This document shows, piece by piece, positions 1-8,234 of a DNA stretch of 56,973 nt. How positions within the stretch are numbered: position 1 is the first letter of the stretch; each line of letters opens with the position of its first letter. The position numbers and the translations under genes were made by a program. Below the pieces are notes generated by a model, which had not been told where the DNA came from, made no database searches, and saw only the letters and a list, made by a program, of their open reading frames with translations. Source of the DNA: Burkholderiales bacterium (GTDB lineage Bacteria > Pseudomonadota > Gammaproteobacteria > Burkholderiales > Burkholderiaceae); NCBI GenBank assembly GCA_026225235.1, contig JAMFSK010000072.1, positions 1-56,973 of the forward strand. The letters are read 5' to 3'.

Positions 1-168
1 AGTGCCAGTACCGGTTGCGGGAGCCGGTGAGCTCGCAGGAGCAGCGAGTCCGAACGCCGCGCGGTCGGCGTCGACCGTGGCCGCATTGCCGCCGAGGGTG
101 GCGGATGCACCCAGTGGCAGCCAAAGCAAGGCGAGGCACCACACGCTGCCCCAACGACTCGATCTCAT
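1..168 (-). CDS. DUF2844-type secreted protein, N-terminal part only
   Basis: The first 56 residues of a minus-strand gene that runs off the left edge of the window. The start is ATG at 166-168, with GGGAGA a few bases upstream as ribosome binding site. Residues 1-23 form a signal peptide (basic start, Leu/Trp-rich core, small residues ending Ala-Ser-Ala). The mature part opens with TLGGNAATV and then an Ala/Pro/Thr-rich stretch. An LGG motif just after the signal peptidase site, followed by an acidic DRAAF stretch, recalls DUF2844 proteins common in Burkholderia, whose function is unknown. The family call is from memory of that N-terminal pattern and is tentative; the export signal is clear. 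Confidence 0.55.
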   Translation of the reverse strand, partial: MRSSRWGSVWCLALLWLPLGASATLGGNAATVDADRAAFGLAAPASSPAPATGTGT

Positions 169-345
169 GGACGTCTCCCGATTGGCTCAGGTATTCGGTT
201 CAGGCTCGTGAACAGTGTGCGGCTCGCGTCCGCAGCGCCCCGCAAGAATACTAGGAGTTCGCACTGCTGTGGCACTTCATCCTGAGCGGCTCGCGATTCG
301 CAAGCAAGCGTATCGCGAGCAAACGTCGGGCACGGTCTCGTCGGC

Positions 346-1116
346 CTATGCCGGTCCGCTCGACATCGACAGTTCACCTGCGGCTTGTCTTAGCAAATCA
401 AGTACCCGTTCGGGCGGCGGGGCCGCGTGGCGATCGATGCGGCGCATATATGGCGTGGTCAGCACACCGATGGCATCACCGTCGGGCGCATAGACAGGGC
501 ACGAGATATCGGTCACGCCAAAGGCCTGGCGGCTCGCCGTGCTCCGGTGCCCATCCTGGCGCACGCGCTCGAGCGTCGCGCTCAACTCATCGTCGGAAAG
601 CGGCGTTTCACCCTCGATCACGACATGTTCGGCGATCATTCGTGCGCGCTGCGTCTCGGTCTGGAACGCCAGCATGATCTGGCCCGAGCCGGTATCGAGC
701 AGGCTCAGCCGTGAGCCGAGACGGATCGAGATCCCCCAGATCCCCGGTCCGTCCGTCTGCGCGATCACCAGCACATTCCCTCGGTCATAGATGCCCAGGT
801 GGCACGACTGCTCGGCGTCTTGGACAAAACGATCCATCACGGGCCGTGCGGCGGCGATAAAGCGCTTGATCGGTGGGTGCTGGTGGGCGAGCGAAAACAG
901 CTTGAGTGTGAGCGAATAGCGGTCGCCGCCATCGGAGCGGGCCACATATTCGCGCGCAACCAGGCGCTCGAGCATCCGGTAGATCTCGCTGGCATTGCGG
1001 CCGAGCAGCTTGACGATCTCGGCGCGGGTGAGGCCGCGCTCCTGCGTCGAAAGCAGCTCAATGATGTCCAGACCCTTGTCCAGCGCGGGTGCGCGGTATT
1101 TTTCGTTGTCTTCCAA
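346..1116 (-). CDS. IclR family transcriptional regulator
   Basis: A 256-residue DNA-binding regulator of normal IclR length. Residues about 12-70 are the winged helix-turn-helix (ALDKGLDIIELL, then the recognition region RNASEIYRMLERLV), and about 80-250 the IclR effector-binding domain (CHLGIYDRGNVLVIAQ, FGVTDISCPVY). The start codon is TTG at 1114-1116: an in-frame TGA lies five codons upstream and no ATG fits, and GAGGG precedes it. It is divergent from the five-gene fucose-type operon with about 107 bases between the two starts, so it most likely controls that operon and itself in response to the sugar or a keto-acid intermediate. The ligand is not deducible from sequence. Confidence 0.9.
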   Translation of the reverse strand: MEDNEKYRAPALDKGLDIIELLSTQERGLTRAEIVKLLGRNASEIYRMLERLVAREYVARSDGGDRYSLTLKLFSLAHQHPPIKRFIAAARPVMDRFVQDAEQSCHLGIYDRGNVLVIAQTDGPGIWGISIRLGSRLSLLDTGSGQIMLAFQTETQRARMIAEHVVIEGETPLSDDELSATLERVRQDGHRSTASRQAFGVTDISCPVYAPDGDAIGVLTTPYMRRIDRHAAPPPERVLDLLRQAAGELSMSSGPA

Positions 1117-1150
1117 GACGCCCTCGATTCATCGAACCTTGACAAGCTGA

Positions 1151-1190
1151 TTGTTCATATAAGAATATTCGATTCACGGATGAATATAAA
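1151..1190. promoter_or_regulatory. candidate operator/promoter between iclR and the sugar operon
   Basis: The intergenic DNA is AT-rich here and holds the perfect palindrome GAATATTC at 1163-1170, a second GAATAT at 1182-1187 (19 bases later, about two helical turns), and a related TTCATAT at 1154-1160. Repeated short elements two turns apart in a divergent promoter suit an IclR dimer or tetramer site overlapping the -10 regions. This is inferred from position and symmetry only. Confidence 0.35.
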
Positions 1191-1223
1191 GAGACTGCGG
1201 CATTGCGATGCCGGAAACGCACA

Positions 1224-1538
1224 ATGGAACATACCGACCCCCGTTTGATCCTGCTTTCGCCGGACGACAACTGCGTGATCGTCGCGCGCGACCTCGAAGC
1301 CGGAGCGACCTTGCAACTCGAGGGCAGCCCCGTCACGCTGCCTCGCGCGATCGCCACCGGGCACAAACTCGCGCGCCGCGCGCTCGCGACCGACGATAAA
1401 GTCATGCGCTACGGTGCGGTGATCGGCCATGCGACCTGCCCGGTCGCCAAGGGCGAACATCTGCATACACACAACCTCGCCAGCGACTACATTCCCACCT
1501 ACACGCACGACGACGGCAAGTCGTTCGTGCAACACTGA
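1224..1538 (+). CDS. UxaA-type dehydratase small subunit (SAF domain)
   Basis: A 104-residue protein that matches only the N-terminal SAF domain of altronate/galactarate dehydratases. Characteristic parts are LILLSPDDNCVIVARDLEAG near the start, the central IATGHKLARRAL (the conserved GHK motif), and the end GKGEH-like segment VAKGEHLHTHNL. I chose ATG 1224 rather than an in-frame ATG at 1203 because family members begin a few residues before the LILLSPDD strand. It lies 10 bases before the catalytic-subunit gene, so the pair forms a two-piece enzyme in which the SAF unit probably caps the active site. The specific sugar acid is inferred from neighbours (L-fuconate or a stereochemically related acid). 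Confidence 0.85.
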   Translation: MEHTDPRLILLSPDDNCVIVARDLEAGATLQLEGSPVTLPRAIATGHKLARRALATDDKVMRYGAVIGHATCPVAKGEHLHTHNLASDYIPTYTHDDGKSFVQH

Positions 1539-1548
1539 GCGCCGGATC

Positions 1549-2841
1549 ATGACGGACGCAGCATCCCTGCAAGGTTATCTTCGTGCGGACGGCCGCAAAG
1601 GCATCCGCAATACGGTCGCGGTCTGTTACCTCGTCGAGTGCGCGCATCACGTCGCGCACCAGATCGTGGCCGCCTTCCAGCCCTCGTTCGACGAATGGGC
1701 GCAAGCGAGCGTGCCCATCGGGCGCGCCGAGAACGTGCCGGTGCACCTGATCGGTTTTCCGGGCTGCTATCCGAACAGCTATGCCGAGAAGATGCTCGAG
1801 CGCATCACCACGCACCCGAACGTCGGCGCGGTGCTGTTCGTCTCGCTGGGCTGCGAGAGCATGAACAAGCACTATCTGGAAGAAAAGGTTCGCGAGTCGG
1901 GACGCGCGGTGCACGTGCTGACGATTCAGGAAAAGGGCGGCACGCGTTCGACCGTGCGCCAGGGCGTGGAGTGGATTCGCTGGGCGCAGGAGGCCTTGCG
2001 CGAACAGCCGACCGTGCCGATGGGGCTTGACGAGCTCGTGATCGGCACAGTCTGCGGCGGCTCGGACGGCACCAGCGGTATCACCGCGAATCCCGCGGTT
2101 GGCCGGGCCTTCGACTACTTCGTCGATGCGGGCGCCGCCTGCGTCTTTGAAGAGACGGGCGAGCTGGTCGGCTGTGAATACCATATGGAGCGCCGCGCGG
2201 TCACGCCGGAGCTCGGCCGTGAGATCGTCAAGTCCGTCGAGAAGGCAGCGCGCTATTACTCGATCATGGGTCATGGCAGTTTCGCGGTCGGCAATGCCGA
2301 TGGCGGGCTCACGACACAGGAAGAAAAGTCGCTCGGCGCCTATGCCAAGAGCGGTCGCTCGGCGATCAGCGGCATCATTAAACCGGGCGATGTGCCGCCG
2401 AGCGGTGGCCTGTACCTGCTCGACGTCGTGCCTGATGGGGAACCGCGCTTCGGGTTTCCGAATATCAGCGACAACGCCGAAATCGGCGAACTGATCGCCT
2501 GTGGCGCGCATTTGATCCTGTTCACGACGGGACGCGGCTCGGTGGTCGGCTCGGCGATCTCGCCAGTCATCAAGGTCTGCGCGAACGCGACGACTTACCG
2601 CAATCTTGCCGACGATATGGATATCGACGCGGGGCGGATTCTCGAAGGCCGCGCAACGCTCGACGAGGTCGGCAACGAGATTGTCGGGCTCACGCTCGCG
2701 GTGGCCAATGGCGCGCCGACCAAGTCGGAAGGGCTCGGCCATCAGGAATTCATCCTGACATACAAGACCTTCGATCCGGTCGGACCAGCCTGCCTGCCGC
2801 GTGCCGTGCCGCTGCGGCCGTTGCACCCCGTGAGTGCCTGA
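1549..2841 (+). CDS. UxaA-type sugar-acid dehydratase, catalytic subunit
   Basis: A 430-residue catalytic subunit of the altronate dehydratase (UxaA/GarD) family, which removes water from an aldonate to give a 2-keto-3-deoxy acid and needs a divalent metal, usually iron. Hallmarks seen: GRKGIRNTVAVCYLVEC at residues 15-31, GCES at 99-102, GGSDGTSGITANPAVG, and the C-terminal signature TGRGSVVGSAISPVIKV followed by YRNLADDMDIDAG. It starts at ATG 1549, ten bases after the SAF subunit stop; a longer reading from 1429 only overlaps the SAF gene. With the aldose dehydrogenase, SDR and FAH hydrolase downstream, the likely reaction is L-fuconate to 2-keto-3-deoxy-L-fuconate. L-galactonate or D-arabinonate are alternatives. 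Confidence 0.88.
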   Translation: MTDAASLQGYLRADGRKGIRNTVAVCYLVECAHHVAHQIVAAFQPSFDEWAQASVPIGRAENVPVHLIGFPGCYPNSYAEKMLERITTHPNVGAVLFVSLGCESMNKHYLEEKVRESGRAVHVLTIQEKGGTRSTVRQGVEWIRWAQEALREQPTVPMGLDELVIGTVCGGSDGTSGITANPAVGRAFDYFVDAGAACVFEETGELVGCEYHMERRAVTPELGREIVKSVEKAARYYSIMGHGSFAVGNADGGLTTQEEKSLGAYAKSGRSAISGIIKPGDVPPSGGLYLLDVVPDGEPRFGFPNISDNAEIGELIACGAHLILFTTGRGSVVGSAISPVIKVCANATTYRNLADDMDIDAGRILEGRATLDEVGNEIVGLTLAVANGAPTKSEGLGHQEFILTYKTFDPVGPACLPRAVPLRPLHPVSA

Positions 2842-2942
2842 CGCCTGAGCGTACAACGGGCGCGCCATGCACGCGCCTCGCCGGGCAGCACGATTCGGGA
2901 AGGGAACAGCGGTACCGAGAAGAGGGACGGAGAGAGACAACG

Positions 2943-4007
2943 ATGACAATGACTTCAACGATCGCCCGGCTGCGGCCACTGGGTCGCCGCGGTTTGCAAA
3001 CCACGGCGCTCGGCATGGGCGCGGCAGGCCTTGGCGGCCTCTACCGCGATGTAACAGAAGAAGACGCCCAGACGGCCCTGGATGCCGCCTGGGACGCCGG
3101 CATCCGGACCTTCGACGTGGCACCGTACTACGGCTACACCAAGGCCGAACACCGGCTCGGCCGCAACCTGCGGGTGCGCGAGCGCGATGCGTTCGTGCTG
3201 TCGACCAAGGTCGGCCGGGTCATGCGCCCGCGCGCCTACGACGCGCCGCGCGCCACGCCCCGCGACGGGGGCGATGACTGGATCTCACCGCTGCCGTTCG
3301 AGCCGCATTTCGACTATAGCTACGACGGCGTCCTGCGCTCGTTCGAAGACAGCCAGCAGCGCCTCGGCGTCTCGCGAATCGACGTCATTCTCTTGCACGA
3401 TATCGGTCGCGACACGCATGGCGAGCAAGCCGGCCACTACTGGCGACAACTGCTCGACGGCGGCTTCAAGGCGCTCGACGAATTGCGCGCGACGCGTGGC
3501 GTCAGGGCCGTCGGCCTCGGTGTCAACGAGGTCGAGGTGGTGCTCGACGCACTGCGCGAGTTCGACATCGACTGCACCTTGCTAGCGGGCCGCTACACCC
3601 TGCTCGAACAAGCCTCGCTCGACGTGCTGCTACCTGAGTGCGAGCGCCGTGGCGTCGGCATCCTGCTGGGGGGCGCGTTCAATTCGGGCATCCTCGCCCA
3701 AGGCACCAAGGGCGAACTTAAATTCAACTACGGCGCGGCGAACGACGAGATCGTCCGGCGCGTGCAAGCGTTCGAGGCGGTGTGCGCGGCATTCGACGTG
3801 CCGCTGGCTGCCGCGGCGCTGCAGTTTCCGTATGCGCATCCGGCCGTCAGCAGCGTGGTGACCGGCGCGCGTACCGCTCATGAAGTCGCGCAGAACGTCG
3901 CGAGCTTTACGCGGCCGATTCCGTTTGCATTCTGGCAGGCGCTCAAGGATGCCGGTCTGATCCGCCGCGAAGCGCCGACGCCCGCCGACCCGGCAGTGAT
4001 CGCATGA
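2943..4007 (+). CDS. aldo/keto reductase, D-threo-aldose (L-fucose) 1-dehydrogenase type
   Basis: A 354-residue (alpha/beta)8 oxidoreductase. The AKR catalytic residues are visible: Asp58 and Tyr63 in FDVAPYYGY, Lys89 in LSTKVGR and His152 in LLHDIG. The overall pattern (LGMGAAGLGGLYRDV at the start; GGAFNSGILAQG; FNYGAA) is that of D-threo-aldose 1-dehydrogenases, which oxidise L-fucose, L-galactose or D-arabinose to the lactone with NAD(P)+. The start is ATG 2943 after GGAGAGAGACAACG; a second in-frame ATG lies two codons later. About 100 bases separate it from the dehydratase. As the first step of the pathway it makes the lactone; no lactonase gene is seen nearby. Confidence 0.88.
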   Translation: MTMTSTIARLRPLGRRGLQTTALGMGAAGLGGLYRDVTEEDAQTALDAAWDAGIRTFDVAPYYGYTKAEHRLGRNLRVRERDAFVLSTKVGRVMRPRAYDAPRATPRDGGDDWISPLPFEPHFDYSYDGVLRSFEDSQQRLGVSRIDVILLHDIGRDTHGEQAGHYWRQLLDGGFKALDELRATRGVRAVGLGVNEVEVVLDALREFDIDCTLLAGRYTLLEQASLDVLLPECERRGVGILLGGAFNSGILAQGTKGELKFNYGAANDEIVRRVQAFEAVCAAFDVPLAAAALQFPYAHPAVSSVVTGARTAHEVAQNVASFTRPIPFAFWQALKDAGLIRREAPTPADPAVIA

Positions 4008-4043
4008 CATTTCACATCGCACGTCAAGACAGGAGAAAGCACA

Positions 4044-4787
4044 ATGGGTAACAGACTGGCCGGCAAGACGGTGCTGATCACCGCAGCCGCACAAGGGATC
4101 GGCCTCGCAAGCGCGGATCTGCTCGCAAGCGAAGGGGCACGCGTGATCGCGACTGATCTGCGCACCGACACGCTCGCCGGCAAGCCCTACGAAGTGCGTC
4201 AACTCGACGTACTCAATGGCGCGGCGGTCAGCGCGCTCGCCAAGGACATTGGCCCGGTTGACGTATTGTTCAACTGCGCGGGCTACGTTCATGCGGGCTC
4301 GATCCTCGAGTGCGAAGACAAGGACTGGGATTTCTCGTTCGATCTCAACGCGAAGGCGATGTACCGCACCATTCGCGCCTTCCTGCCGGGCATGCTCGAA
4401 AAGGGCAAAGGGTCGATCATCAACATGGCGTCGGCCGCCTCGAGCGTCAAAGGCGTGCCGAACCGGTTCGCCTACGGCGCGTCGAAGGCCGCGGTGATTG
4501 GTCTGACCAAGGCCGTCGCGGCTGACTTCGTCGCACGCGGCGTACGCTGCAATGCCATCTGTCCGGGTACGGTCGACTCGCCCTCGCTCGGCGAACGCAT
4601 CGCGGCGCAAGCGAGCGAGCAGGGCAAGACGATCGCCGAAGTGCATGCCGCTTTTGTGGCGCGCCAGCCGATGGGCCGCGTCGGCGATCCGAAAGAAATT
4701 GCCGCGCTGGTACTGTATCTCGCATCGGACGAGTCGGGCTTCACGACGGGGCAAGCCCACGTGATCGATGGCGGCTGGTCGAACTAG
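4044..4787 (+). CDS. short-chain dehydrogenase, 2-keto-3-deoxy-L-fuconate dehydrogenase type
   Basis: A 247-residue classical SDR with the cofactor motif TAAAQGIG at residues 13-20 (a variant of TGxxxGIG), NCAG at 77-80, and the catalytic triad Ser130, Tyr144 and Lys148 (YGASK). The end GFTTGQAHVIDGGWSN is typical. The TAAAQGIG variant and the ATDLR segment after the Rossmann beta-2 strand (NAD+ preference) match 2-keto-3-deoxy-L-fuconate / L-rhamnonate dehydrogenases as I recall them. The start follows AGGAGAAAGCACA. In the pathway it oxidises the C4 hydroxyl of the 2-keto-3-deoxy acid to the 2,4-diketo acid, the substrate of the next gene product. Confidence 0.87.
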   Translation: MGNRLAGKTVLITAAAQGIGLASADLLASEGARVIATDLRTDTLAGKPYEVRQLDVLNGAAVSALAKDIGPVDVLFNCAGYVHAGSILECEDKDWDFSFDLNAKAMYRTIRAFLPGMLEKGKGSIINMASAASSVKGVPNRFAYGASKAAVIGLTKAVAADFVARGVRCNAICPGTVDSPSLGERIAAQASEQGKTIAEVHAAFVARQPMGRVGDPKEIAALVLYLASDESGFTTGQAHVIDGGWSN

Positions 4788-4847
4788 TCTCGGCGTCGGA
4801 GGCGGGACTTTTTATCAATCGAGTCAATTGGAAGAGGCAAGAACACC

Positions 4848-5693
4848 ATGAAATTGTTGCGCTTCGGAGAACCTGGTCAGGAAAAACCCGGCGCCCTCGA
4901 CGCCCAGGGCCGCATCCGCGACCTCTCGTCGGTGGTCAGCGATATCGATGGCAGCACGATCGACGACGCCACGCTTGCACGCCTGAACAAGGTCGACCTC
5001 AGCACCCTGCCGCTGGTGCCGGACGGTACACGCTATGGTCCGTGCGTCGGACGCGTCGGCAAGTTCGTCTGCATCGGTCTCAATTATGCGGATCATGCGG
5101 CTGAATCGAATCTGCCAATTCCGGCAGAGCCCGTCGTGTTCAACAAGTGGACCAGCGCGATCGTCGGCCCGAACGACGATGTCGAAATTCCGCGCGGCTC
5201 GAAGAAGTCCGACTGGGAAGTCGAACTTGGCGTGGTGATCGGCAAGCCCGTGAAGTACATCGGCGTCGAGGATGCACTCGACTACGTTGCCGGCTATTGC
5301 GTGATCAACGATGTGTCTGAACGCGAATGGCAAATCGAGCGCGGTGGCACGTGGGACAAGGGCAAGGGCTGCGACACATTTGGCCCGCTCGGCCCTTGGC
5401 TCGTCACGCGGGACGAAGTCCCCGATCCGCAGAAACTCGGTCTGTGGCTTGAGGTCGACGGTCATCGTTACCAGAACGGCAACACGTCGACGATGATCTT
5501 CACGGTCGCGCAGATCATCAGCTACCTGAGCCAGTGCATGAGCCTGCAGCCGGGCGACGTGATCTCGACCGGCACGCCGCCGGGCGTCGGCCTGGGTGTG
5601 AAACCCACGCCGGTGTTCCTCAAGGCCGGCCAGACGATGCGCCTGGGCATCGACGGGCTTGGTGAGCAACAGCAGAAGACTGTCGCGGCCTGA
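4848..5693 (+). CDS. FAH-family 2,4-diketo-3-deoxy-L-fuconate hydrolase type
   Basis: A 281-residue fumarylacetoacetate hydrolase fold protein. The metal ligands are recognisable: Glu124 and Glu126 in SDWEVELGVVIG and Asp155 in VINDVSERE; CIGLNYADHAAE and ISTGTPPGVGLG are further family signatures. Such proteins are often labelled ureidoglycolate lyase, but the position after a 2-keto-3-deoxy-acid dehydrogenase indicates carbon-carbon cleavage of 2,4-diketo-3-deoxy-L-fuconate to pyruvate and L-lactate. The start is ATG 4848 with GGAAGAGG upstream. It is the last gene of the operon; the next gene is a small membrane protein with no evident link. Confidence 0.87.
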   Translation: MKLLRFGEPGQEKPGALDAQGRIRDLSSVVSDIDGSTIDDATLARLNKVDLSTLPLVPDGTRYGPCVGRVGKFVCIGLNYADHAAESNLPIPAEPVVFNKWTSAIVGPNDDVEIPRGSKKSDWEVELGVVIGKPVKYIGVEDALDYVAGYCVINDVSEREWQIERGGTWDKGKGCDTFGPLGPWLVTRDEVPDPQKLGLWLEVDGHRYQNGNTSTMIFTVAQIISYLSQCMSLQPGDVISTGTPPGVGLGVKPTPVFLKAGQTMRLGIDGLGEQQQKTVAA

Positions 5694-5810
5694 TCCGCGC
5701 GGTAACACCCTCACCGCCGCACGTCAGGGCGAGACGCGAAACAGGCGGATCGCAGCCTGTCGTGCGGTGTGGTACCTTGCCGCCTGCATTGGACTAGAAG
5801 CGAGCAAGGT

Positions 5811-6185
5811 ATGACGATCTTTAATGAGAACGGCGTCAGCGTCAGCGAGACCGCCGTAAGTATCCCGGGGCAACCAATCCGCATCGCCGATATTCGAGCG
5901 GTCAGGACTGCGTCGGACAAGAATCGAGTGGTGCTCCCGATCAGCATTTCCGTGGTCGGCCTCATTCTCCTCGTCATCGGCTTCATTCGCTCGTCGGGCC
6001 CGTTCTGGGTTCCGGGCCTCATGCTGGTCGTGGTCGGCTGGCTTGCCTGGTGGACGCAGGACGCCAAACACCGGCTCTATGTCGACACGATTTCAAAAGG
6101 CGAGATCGATGCGCTCGTCAGCGCCGACCTGGCCTTTCTCGAACGTGTCGCCGCCGCTATCGACACGGCGCGCGCTGCAAAGTAG
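5811..6185 (+). CDS. small membrane protein, DUF6232-like
   Basis: A 124-residue protein starting at ATG 5811 with CAAGGT just upstream; a longer reading from GTG 5769 has no supporting ribosome site. It has an N-terminal beta-rich part (FNENGVSVSETAVSI), two hydrophobic membrane segments at about residues 40-59 and 65-81 separated by a short RSSGPF turn, and a soluble C-terminal part of about 43 residues that ends in an amphipathic Ala-rich helix. The layout resembles DUF6232 proteins, whose role is unknown. It stands alone between the sugar operon and the S9 peptidase gene, 39 bases before the latter, and could be co-transcribed with it. Confidence 0.65.
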   Translation: MTIFNENGVSVSETAVSIPGQPIRIADIRAVRTASDKNRVVLPISISVVGLILLVIGFIRSSGPFWVPGLMLVVVGWLAWWTQDAKHRLYVDTISKGEIDALVSADLAFLERVAAAIDTARAAK

Positions 6186-6224
6186 TCGCGCAGTCCAGCC
6201 GACACCCCACCGCAAGGAACCCAC

Positions 6225-8135
6225 ATGAATCGAAGCAGCGAGCCCTCCAACGCCTCGAGCGCACCGGCATCGCGTCCCGCACCGGTCAAGACCTACGGCG
6301 TGCGCGAGTTTTTCCGCAAGCCCGAACGCTCGCAATTCTCGATTTCCCCCGATGGCCGTCATCTGTCCTTTCTCGGACGCCACCAGGGGCGGCTGAACGT
6401 CTTCGTGCAGGCGATCGACCCACATGGCGCCTTGCTCGGCGACGCGCGGCCGCTGACCCACGAGACCGAACGCGATCTCGCGGGTCACACATGGAAGGGG
6501 AACGACAATATCCTCTTTGTGAAGGACTTCGGTGGCGACGAAAACTTTCATGTGCTGTCCGTACCCATCGATGGCACAGATCCGGTTGATCTCACGCCGT
6601 TTCCGGCGGTCCGTGCCAGCATCGTCGACGATCTCGAGGACGACGATCGTCATGTGCTGATCTCACACAATCAGCGCGACCCTGAGGTGTTCGACGTGTT
6701 GCGCGTCGACGTCGTGACGGGTGCCTCCGTGCAGATCGCGGAGAACCCCGGCAACGTCATGAGCTGGGGCACCGACCATGAGGGGCGCTTGCGTATCGCT
6801 TCCGCGAGCGACGGGGTGAACACGACACTGCTCTATCGCGACAACGAAGACGAAGCCTTTCGCCCGATTGTGACGACGAACTTCCGTGAGTCGGTTGATC
6901 CCTTGTTGTTCACCTTCGATAACCAACGGCTCTATGTGAGTTCGAACCGCGGACGCGACAAGGCGGGCTTGTTCGAATTCGATCCGCAGACGGGGCAGGA
7001 AGGCGAACTCGTATTCGCGCACGATGAGGTCGATGTGAGCGCGTTACGGTATTCGCGCCTGCGTCGTGTGTTGACGCATGCGATGTACACGAGCACGAAG
7101 ACCTTCAGGCACTTCTTCGATGCAGAGACCGAGGCGCTGTTCGCTGACCTCGCGCGCAAGCTTCCCGAGCAGGAAATTCATATCGTGAGTCGCACGCGCA
7201 ACGAACGGCGCGCGATTGTGGCGACCTCGGGTGACCGCACGGCGGGCGCTCACTATCTTTACGATGCTGACAGCGGCGAGCTCGTCTCGCTCGGTGAACT
7301 CAAACCGGGCATCGATCCCGCGGATATGGCGGCTATGCAGCCGATCCAGTTCGTCTCGCGCGATGGGCTGACGATCCATGGCTATCTGAGCTTGCCGGTG
7401 GTGCGCGAAGGCGCGGCCGCGGCGCGTGGTCTGCCGCTCGTCGTCAATCCGCACGGCGGCCCATGGGCGCGCGATCACTGGGGCTTCAATCCCGAAGTGC
7501 AGCTTCTCGCGAATCGCGGCTATGCGGTCCTGCAGATCAATTTCCGCGGTTCAACCGGTTACGGGCGCGCCTTCTGGGAAGCGAGTTTCAAGCAGTGGGG
7601 CAAGACCATGCAACGCGACATCGACGATGGGGTTGACTGGCTTGTGGGTCAGGGCATCGTCGACCCGAAACGCGTGGCGATCTACGGCGCGAGCTATGGC
7701 GGCTATGCGACGCTCGCGGGGGTGGCCTTCACCCCTGAACGCTATGCGGCGGCGATCGACTATGTCGGCGTGTCGAATTTGTTCACCCTGCTCGAGACGA
7801 TTCCGCCTTACTGGAAGCCGATGCTCGAGATGCTCTACGAGATGATCGGGAACCCCGAGGATGAAGCGGAGCGGCAAGCGATGCACGACGCGTCACCGGT
7901 CTTCTTTGCGGACCGCATCACTACGCCGCTGCTCGTCGCGCAGGGGGCCAACGACCCCCGTGTCAAGCAGTCGGAAAGCGACCAGATTGTCGAGGCCTTG
8001 CGCTCGCGTGGCGTCGATGTCGAATATCTGCTGAAGGAAAACGAGGGACACGGCTTTCACAACGAAGAGAACCAGTTTGAGTTCTACGAAGCCATGGAAG
8101 CGTTTCTCGCCAAGCATCTGACCCCGCAAGCGTAA
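6225..8135 (+). CDS. S9 family serine peptidase (acylaminoacyl-peptidase/prolyl oligopeptidase type)
   Basis: A 636-residue peptidase. The N-terminal half (to about residue 370) is a beta-propeller built from repeats such as FSISPDGRHLSFLGR; the C-terminal half is an alpha/beta hydrolase domain. Catalytic residues: Ser490 in GASYGGY, Asp577 in GANDPRV and His609 in NEGHGFHN. VNPHGGPWARD is the oxyanion region. No signal peptide is visible, so it should be cytoplasmic and trim short peptides that can enter past the propeller. The start ATG 6225 follows CAAGGAACCCAC. An M20 peptidase gene follows 99 bases downstream, so the two may act together in peptide turnover. Confidence 0.93.
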   Translation: MNRSSEPSNASSAPASRPAPVKTYGVREFFRKPERSQFSISPDGRHLSFLGRHQGRLNVFVQAIDPHGALLGDARPLTHETERDLAGHTWKGNDNILFVKDFGGDENFHVLSVPIDGTDPVDLTPFPAVRASIVDDLEDDDRHVLISHNQRDPEVFDVLRVDVVTGASVQIAENPGNVMSWGTDHEGRLRIASASDGVNTTLLYRDNEDEAFRPIVTTNFRESVDPLLFTFDNQRLYVSSNRGRDKAGLFEFDPQTGQEGELVFAHDEVDVSALRYSRLRRVLTHAMYTSTKTFRHFFDAETEALFADLARKLPEQEIHIVSRTRNERRAIVATSGDRTAGAHYLYDADSGELVSLGELKPGIDPADMAAMQPIQFVSRDGLTIHGYLSLPVVREGAAAARGLPLVVNPHGGPWARDHWGFNPEVQLLANRGYAVLQINFRGSTGYGRAFWEASFKQWGKTMQRDIDDGVDWLVGQGIVDPKRVAIYGASYGGYATLAGVAFTPERYAAAIDYVGVSNLFTLLETIPPYWKPMLEMLYEMIGNPEDEAERQAMHDASPVFFADRITTPLLVAQGANDPRVKQSESDQIVEALRSRGVDVEYLLKENEGHGFHNEENQFEFYEAMEAFLAKHLTPQA

Positions 8136-8234
8136 GGGTCCCACGGCCGCGGACATCGCATATTCGCGCACTCCTGCCTAAAATAGCGGATCGGTAGCGA
8201 CTCGGCCTACCGCCAAAAGTGGCAGGAGAAACCC

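Noticed and set aside
1402..3123. 573-codon minus-strand open frame
   Set aside because: It is antisense to the UxaA catalytic gene and the aldo/keto reductase; Arg/His-rich composition typical of a GC-rich shadow frame, no family motif.
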